Assembly: GCF_016802725.1 (NCBI RefSeq)
Contig: NC_052677.1
Coordinates: forward strand, 18,925,329 to 18,989,328
From: Solenopsis invicta
Taxonomy: Eukaryota > Arthropoda > Insecta > Hymenoptera > Formicidae
DNA length: 64,000 nucleotides
Direction: 5' to 3'
In this document: positions 59,473-64,000 of the stretch, in pieces
Position numbering within the stretch: position 1 is the stretch's first letter
How the letters are laid out: each line of letters opens with the position of its first letter
Position numbers and translations under genes: made by a program
Notes under the pieces: generated by a model
Database searches by the model: none
The model's input: only the letters and a program-made list of their open reading frames with translations
Told to the model about the DNA's origin: nothing

Positions 59473-62252
59473 AAAATAAGTTAAAAGAAAGAGAATAATT
59501 GGTTGTTTGTGCTAAAATTATTCATCTCCCGTATCCAAATATTCTTAGCTTTTATATCAATAATTAAGTGCATTTAATGTAAATAATCGAGATGTATATA
59601 AACAGTGAATCTTAAATGCTATAATGTATATATGTATACAGTATAAAAGAATTTAGGATCCTCATTAGATGAAATATTTTAATGATGCATGTACGCACGT
59701 AATTTATTAACAATTAAAATAATCGTATTAATGAAGATATAGTCAGATAAATCACAGACTTGTATACTATAAATCTCTCGACGAAAATTGCGATAGAGAA
59801 ACAGGGGGGGGGGGGAGAGGGAGAGGAGAGGAAACGGTGATAAGCGAAGTTGATAGAAAGAAAAGTAGGAAAATGCGACGGGGAAACCAATATGCTTTCT
59901 ACTTCGGCGTGCAATTAAACGGTCGAGGGGGCTCGCCGGTGATATTTTTCGACCAGCGATTATTAGGATTTTTCTCCCTCGTTCCCTGGGGCGTAACTGG
60001 ATGATTCTGCGGTCTGAAGGGTTCTCGAGAAACAAACGCGGCTACCGCGTACGCGTATATACGCTCTTCGCGCGACGCGACGCGGCTTTCATTAAAAATC
60101 GGATCCATTCGTGTCTTCCTCTCTAAATCCTCGCGTCTTTCTCTCCCTGCTGGTTTCTGACGAACAACTCTGTTGTCCACTTGTTGAAAATGATTTTCCG
60201 CATACGAACGCGCCCATCATTTGCTATTTAGAGAAATGACGAGAAATGGCCGCATTTGTATGCATTTGTGGTAATATCTTGCCAACGATAGAATTTAGTA
60301 TCTAATTTTGTGTCGATGCCTCTTTAAACGATGCTTCTCGATATTTTAACTCACAAATTATCGCAACGAAATATTCATAATAATAACTCATAGCTTTTTA
60401 ATTCATTGAGCTGAAATTTTTATCCACAATAATCACAATTTTAAATAAATAACGATTAACAATGTTGATACTGGTGTTGAAAATATATCATGTAATAATA
60501 TCTGCAAAATATAACTTACAGAATGAATTTTCAGGAATACCCAAAATGTATTCGTTTCGGATTACATATCTATTATTATATACCATATTTCATGGACAAA
60601 TGCGTTATTATGCAAAGGCATATTTGCATTTAAAATAATATTCAGCACGTATCAATCGAATAAAATATGACGAAAAAAATTAATCCAAGCAAATAAAGAT
60701 ATGAAATAAAATTGTCTCGTCAGCAATCAACAATATGTAATTATAACTTTAATTTATCTGCACCTGCTACGGTATTATTCTTCAATGATGTATCTCTAAA
60801 CGAATTCAATCAATATTTTATTAAGAAATTTAATAAATGTAGCAAGACTTTAATTTGCATTTCAGAACAAGTTGTGAGGAACGAATATGGGAATCAAATA
60901 GAGAACGAATATGGGAATCCGGAAATGTAGCGGGTCTGCAATGCGTTTCAGACGCTATCACGTATCGCGTGTACCAGTATAAAACAAATCCCATAAAATG
61001 TTTCAATTAAACAAACAAATTAAACTGCTCGCTTGCCGGAAATTTATCGCATTAAGGATCAATATGCGTGACTCTAACCGTTTGACCACTTAACTGATAG
61101 TGCAACGGAAATTAATATTAACTGGTTGTTTCCCACCTTTGCGTGCACCGATCTGATAAATAAAATATACATAGTAAGCGCGACCTCGCGCATGACAGAC
61201 GCAATAAATATCACCCGTGCATGCGCTTATGAAACGTGCGACAGAATAAAAGAAAAAAGACGAAAAATATTTTACGCGTTAATGGGATGTAACTCTAATT
61301 AACCATAAATTTCCATGATTACGGATTGCGGCAATGTTTATAAATTAGATATTATTATTATTATTATTTATTTTTATTGGGTGTGCGGGAGAGTGAAGAG
61401 CACCGGTGATTATTTCATTGCGAGTGAGATTCATTTCGAAAGGATCATGCCATTTTTGTTGCGCGTCCTTCGGACAGTGTAATGGAATCGATTTCGAAAG
61501 ACGATCCTTCGATTCATGCCCGCTCGGCGATGCGTAATATCCGCGACCCGATCGAGGGCCTTGAACATCGTAGTAAACGCGATTGCACCTGTCACTTGGC
61601 GAATACACCGCTGGCAGTATCATTACGAAAGAATGCGTGGCTACAGCTGTTACAGGATGCGATCTGTGCAGGACGAAAGAGGTCCCTGACTCTCTTCATC
61701 ATTAACCGCAACCTTCGATACGTACTTTCTATTCGACCATCAAATTGTCATTGTCGATCGCGACAGTAGTTGCTTCAAGCGCGATTTATGTACTCTTTGA
61801 ATGTCCATTGCGGTGAACGTATTATAAAATATGTGTCATTTATTTGTTTCCATGCATTTTTTTTCATGTAGAAAATACAAATATATTACAAATTATTATC
61901 TATAAATTAAATAACACAATTTGCAGATAAAAGTAATAAAGTTGTAAGATTATTAATATCTGACTTTATTAGTAATAAAATAAAACAATAAAAATTAAAA
62001 AAGCGGAACATGATTTCCTCTAATGATGAAATTTGAATCTTCGATGATCCATAGATTGTTGTTTATACTTTAAACGCAATCTACATTGTATACACGTAAT
62101 GTAGATTATTATTTATATCTTACACATACACATACCCTGCAATTTATATTACGACCCTTTCACACCAATTATGAAGAAGCTTCCCGTTTCCGATTCTATT
62201 TTATACCTGACATCAATCAGTTTTGAAAATTTATCTTCATGGATAGGTAAAT
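59473..62252. other. Gene-free stretch
   Basis: Contains a 9-10 base G run at about 59,803, CpG-rich patches at about 59,870-60,200 and 61,380-61,770, and a duplicated gaacgaatatgggaatc motif near 60,880-60,920. Overlapping frames at 61,345-61,769 occur on both strands without signatures. No gene supported. Confidence 0.45.
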
Positions 62253-62722
62253 CTAGTGAAATTTTTTCTCAAAATTTTTATACGAATTGGAACACTCTAC
62301 ACCTGTTCTTCAAATTTTCTTGTATGAATTCTGAAATATTCTGAGATTTGCATAATTAATAAAAAATTTTGTAAAAAATTATATAAAACAATGTAGAAAT
62401 TCTAAACAATTTGGAAATTTACACAAAAATTCTAATAAATAAATAAAAATTATCAGAAAAATTTCATCAGGGTTATAAAATTTTTCTCCAAATTTTTCAT
62501 ATAATTTCAAAACTCTTTACGGAAATTTCAGAATTTTTCAAAATTTCTCTGTCTGTACAATTTTAAGTTTTTAGAAAATTTTCCAAATTTTTTATACGAA
62601 TCTTAAAACATTTCATAATTCATATATATAAAAAATTCCGAGAAAAGATATATTTCTCAGTATTTCTAAAACAATGGTTTTAAAAATATTCGTATAAAAA
62701 TTTTGAGAAAAATTTTCACCCG
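62253..62722. repeat. 470-bp inverted-repeat element related to the CTGGTGAAAAA MITE
   Basis: Left end ctagtgaaattttttctc, continuing aaaatttttatacgaat, is inverted at the right end (attcgtataaaaattttgag, then aaaaattttcaccc), about 35 bases of terminal repeat. The interior is rich in gaaattt/aaatttc strings and non-coding. Confidence 0.6.
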
Positions 62723-64000
62723 GGAGCTGTTTAAGCACGTATGACATTGGGTCGTCTATTCTAAAATGCAGTTCTCATCTGAAATAACGTACTCGATCGA
62801 AACGCAGTCTGAGTGACTCGTGGAGCCACTTACTTCCGCGTCTTCGTTCGACTTTTATTTAGCTTGCTTCGCTTCTCAATCACGCGGCGACTCTTTTCTC
62901 CTTATTGAAATTATCGATCGCTCACGGACGGTAGCACCAGCCAGGCCGAGCGACGTCGTCGTTAACTTCAGAAGCCACGCAATCTTCCTTCTCGGATGCA
63001 TTAAGCGTTCTCCACGCTTTCTATCTCGCCGGTATTACCGGTGCTTAGGGTACTCGTATCGGCGATATTTCCGCGATAAAAACGCGCGCGCACTCGGTGC
63101 GATACTTATTTAAACTATAAAATGTCGATCGTGTCGGGTGAACCGTAAAGCAGACAAAGAAGCGCACAGCACGCGGAAAACCGGATGTTCGGCAACAACG
63201 AGGATTACAGCTTCCGCATATTAAATGTTTGCGAAATAATTATTATTCGACAACGCGAAGGGGAAGCGCAAATTTTCGCCGTGGCGCTGTTTGCGCGACT
63301 CGCAAATTAGCAATTTACCGTCGTGCAGCAGTACTCTCTCGGTACTCTCGCACGCGATGAGGCAAAGAGCGAGAAAGGACGAGAGAGCCCCGATCGGGGT
63401 CTCCCTCGCGCTGCAGAGATAAATGCAATTTGTTCGAAGGGAGGCTAATGTAGAAGTTAGTAGACAGGCGGTGCTGTAGGTCACGACGTAATCCGATTTC
63501 CCGGGCGTTAATACGGGCGTCCCGAACCAGCGGCCGCCGTGTACTCGCCGTTACTTCTAAACCGGCCATTTCCACGATACGGCCGCTTCTGGACTCTTAA
63601 CGAGACGCCCGATATCGCCCGTTGTCGTTAATAACACCGACGCGGTGTTCACCGCGGCCCTTGCGCGCCAGGCGAAAGCCCCTCGCACTCGAATAGCCAA
63701 GTTAAACATATAGGTAATTTTATTTTGCCCTGGGTACAGAGTACCCTCGAGGCAAACGGATAATAATTACATGCACATATTAATAAACAGGTAATATAAA
63801 AAATACAAAAGCGAATGGTTAAGTGTATCAATGGCCAAGTGTATATTTACCGATCAGCTAGCTATAAATACAAATGAGAGAAAAATATAAATTTTATCGC
63901 ATCATTGAAAAAGCTTTATGAAACAGAAAAGAAACGTATAGTAAAAATAGACAAAGCGAAAGGAATTCTAAAAAGTAAAATAAAAGATATAGAATTAAAT
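62723..64000. other. CpG-rich gene-free stretch at the window end
   Basis: CpG-rich from about 62,800 to 63,720, then AT-rich. Several overlapping frames without signatures. This could be the edge of a gene or promoter continuing past the window; nothing in it is recognisable. Confidence 0.4.

Noticed and set aside
61060..61110. tRNA-like A box on the minus strand (tggtcaaacggttagagtc)
   Set aside because: No B box and no cloverleaf at the required distance.
61345..61769. Overlapping frames of 92 and 95 residues on opposite strands
   Set aside because: No recognisable domain on either strand and no splice partners. One may be a fossil, but nothing supports calling it.
1..64000. CRISPR arrays, bacterial operons or viral genes
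   Set aside because: No spaced direct repeats, ribosome-binding sites, or capsid, polymerase or integrase motifs were seen; every recognised gene is a spliced animal gene.

Overview
This window looks like nuclear DNA from a hymenopteran insect, most likely an ant. The evidence is spliced genes with short GT-AG introns, four conserved metazoan genes in their expected domain order, insect-type defensins with a basic-site-processed precursor, AT-rich intergenic DNA interrupted by CpG-rich patches, and many short palindromic (MITE-like) elements. All gene models below were built by hand from reading frame, splice-site and exon-phase agreement. The species is not identifiable from the sequence alone.

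Layout. (1) 1-18,400: no gene recognised; CpG-rich patches alternate with AT-rich DNA that carries MITEs and microsatellites. (2) 18,412-26,058, minus strand: a complete 19-coding-exon DOCK7-type Rho-family GEF of about 1,976 aa. (3) 26,059-27,924: a shared head-to-head promoter region containing a 141-bp hairpin. (4) 27,925-31,975, plus strand: TBCK, about 810 aa in 12 exons (pseudokinase, TBC, rhodanese), with one GC-AG intron. (5) 32,276-37,638, plus strand: TBC1D32 (broad-minded), about 1,150 aa in 8 exons, starting only 300 bp after TBCK. (6) 38,167-42,016, minus strand: AIFM1, about 664 aa in 12 exons, convergent with TBC1D32. (7) 43,700-57,100: a tandem array of defensin units, with four readable genes and one relic whose first two exons are deleted. 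(8) 57,100-64,000: gene-poor, with MITEs and one unidentified candidate exon.

The most interesting region is the defensin array. The last gene is a canonical insect defensin. The first three have a first cysteine loop shortened to three residues. In all four, the stop codon of the cysteine exon lies inside a perfect GTAAGT donor, so splicing to a conserved third exon would replace the stop with a C-terminal tail. Upstream of three of the units and in the relic is a second cysteine-rich segment that is open in only one copy. A TA-flanked MITE sits between the promoter and start codon of the third gene.

The four housekeeping genes share no single pathway. DOCK7 activates Rac/Cdc42-type GTPases. 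TBCK and TBC1D32 are TBC-domain proteins of the endolysosomal/mTOR and ciliary pathways. AIFM1 is a mitochondrial flavoprotein. Their close packing (head-to-head, head-to-tail, tail-to-tail) contrasts with the loose, repeat-rich flanks.
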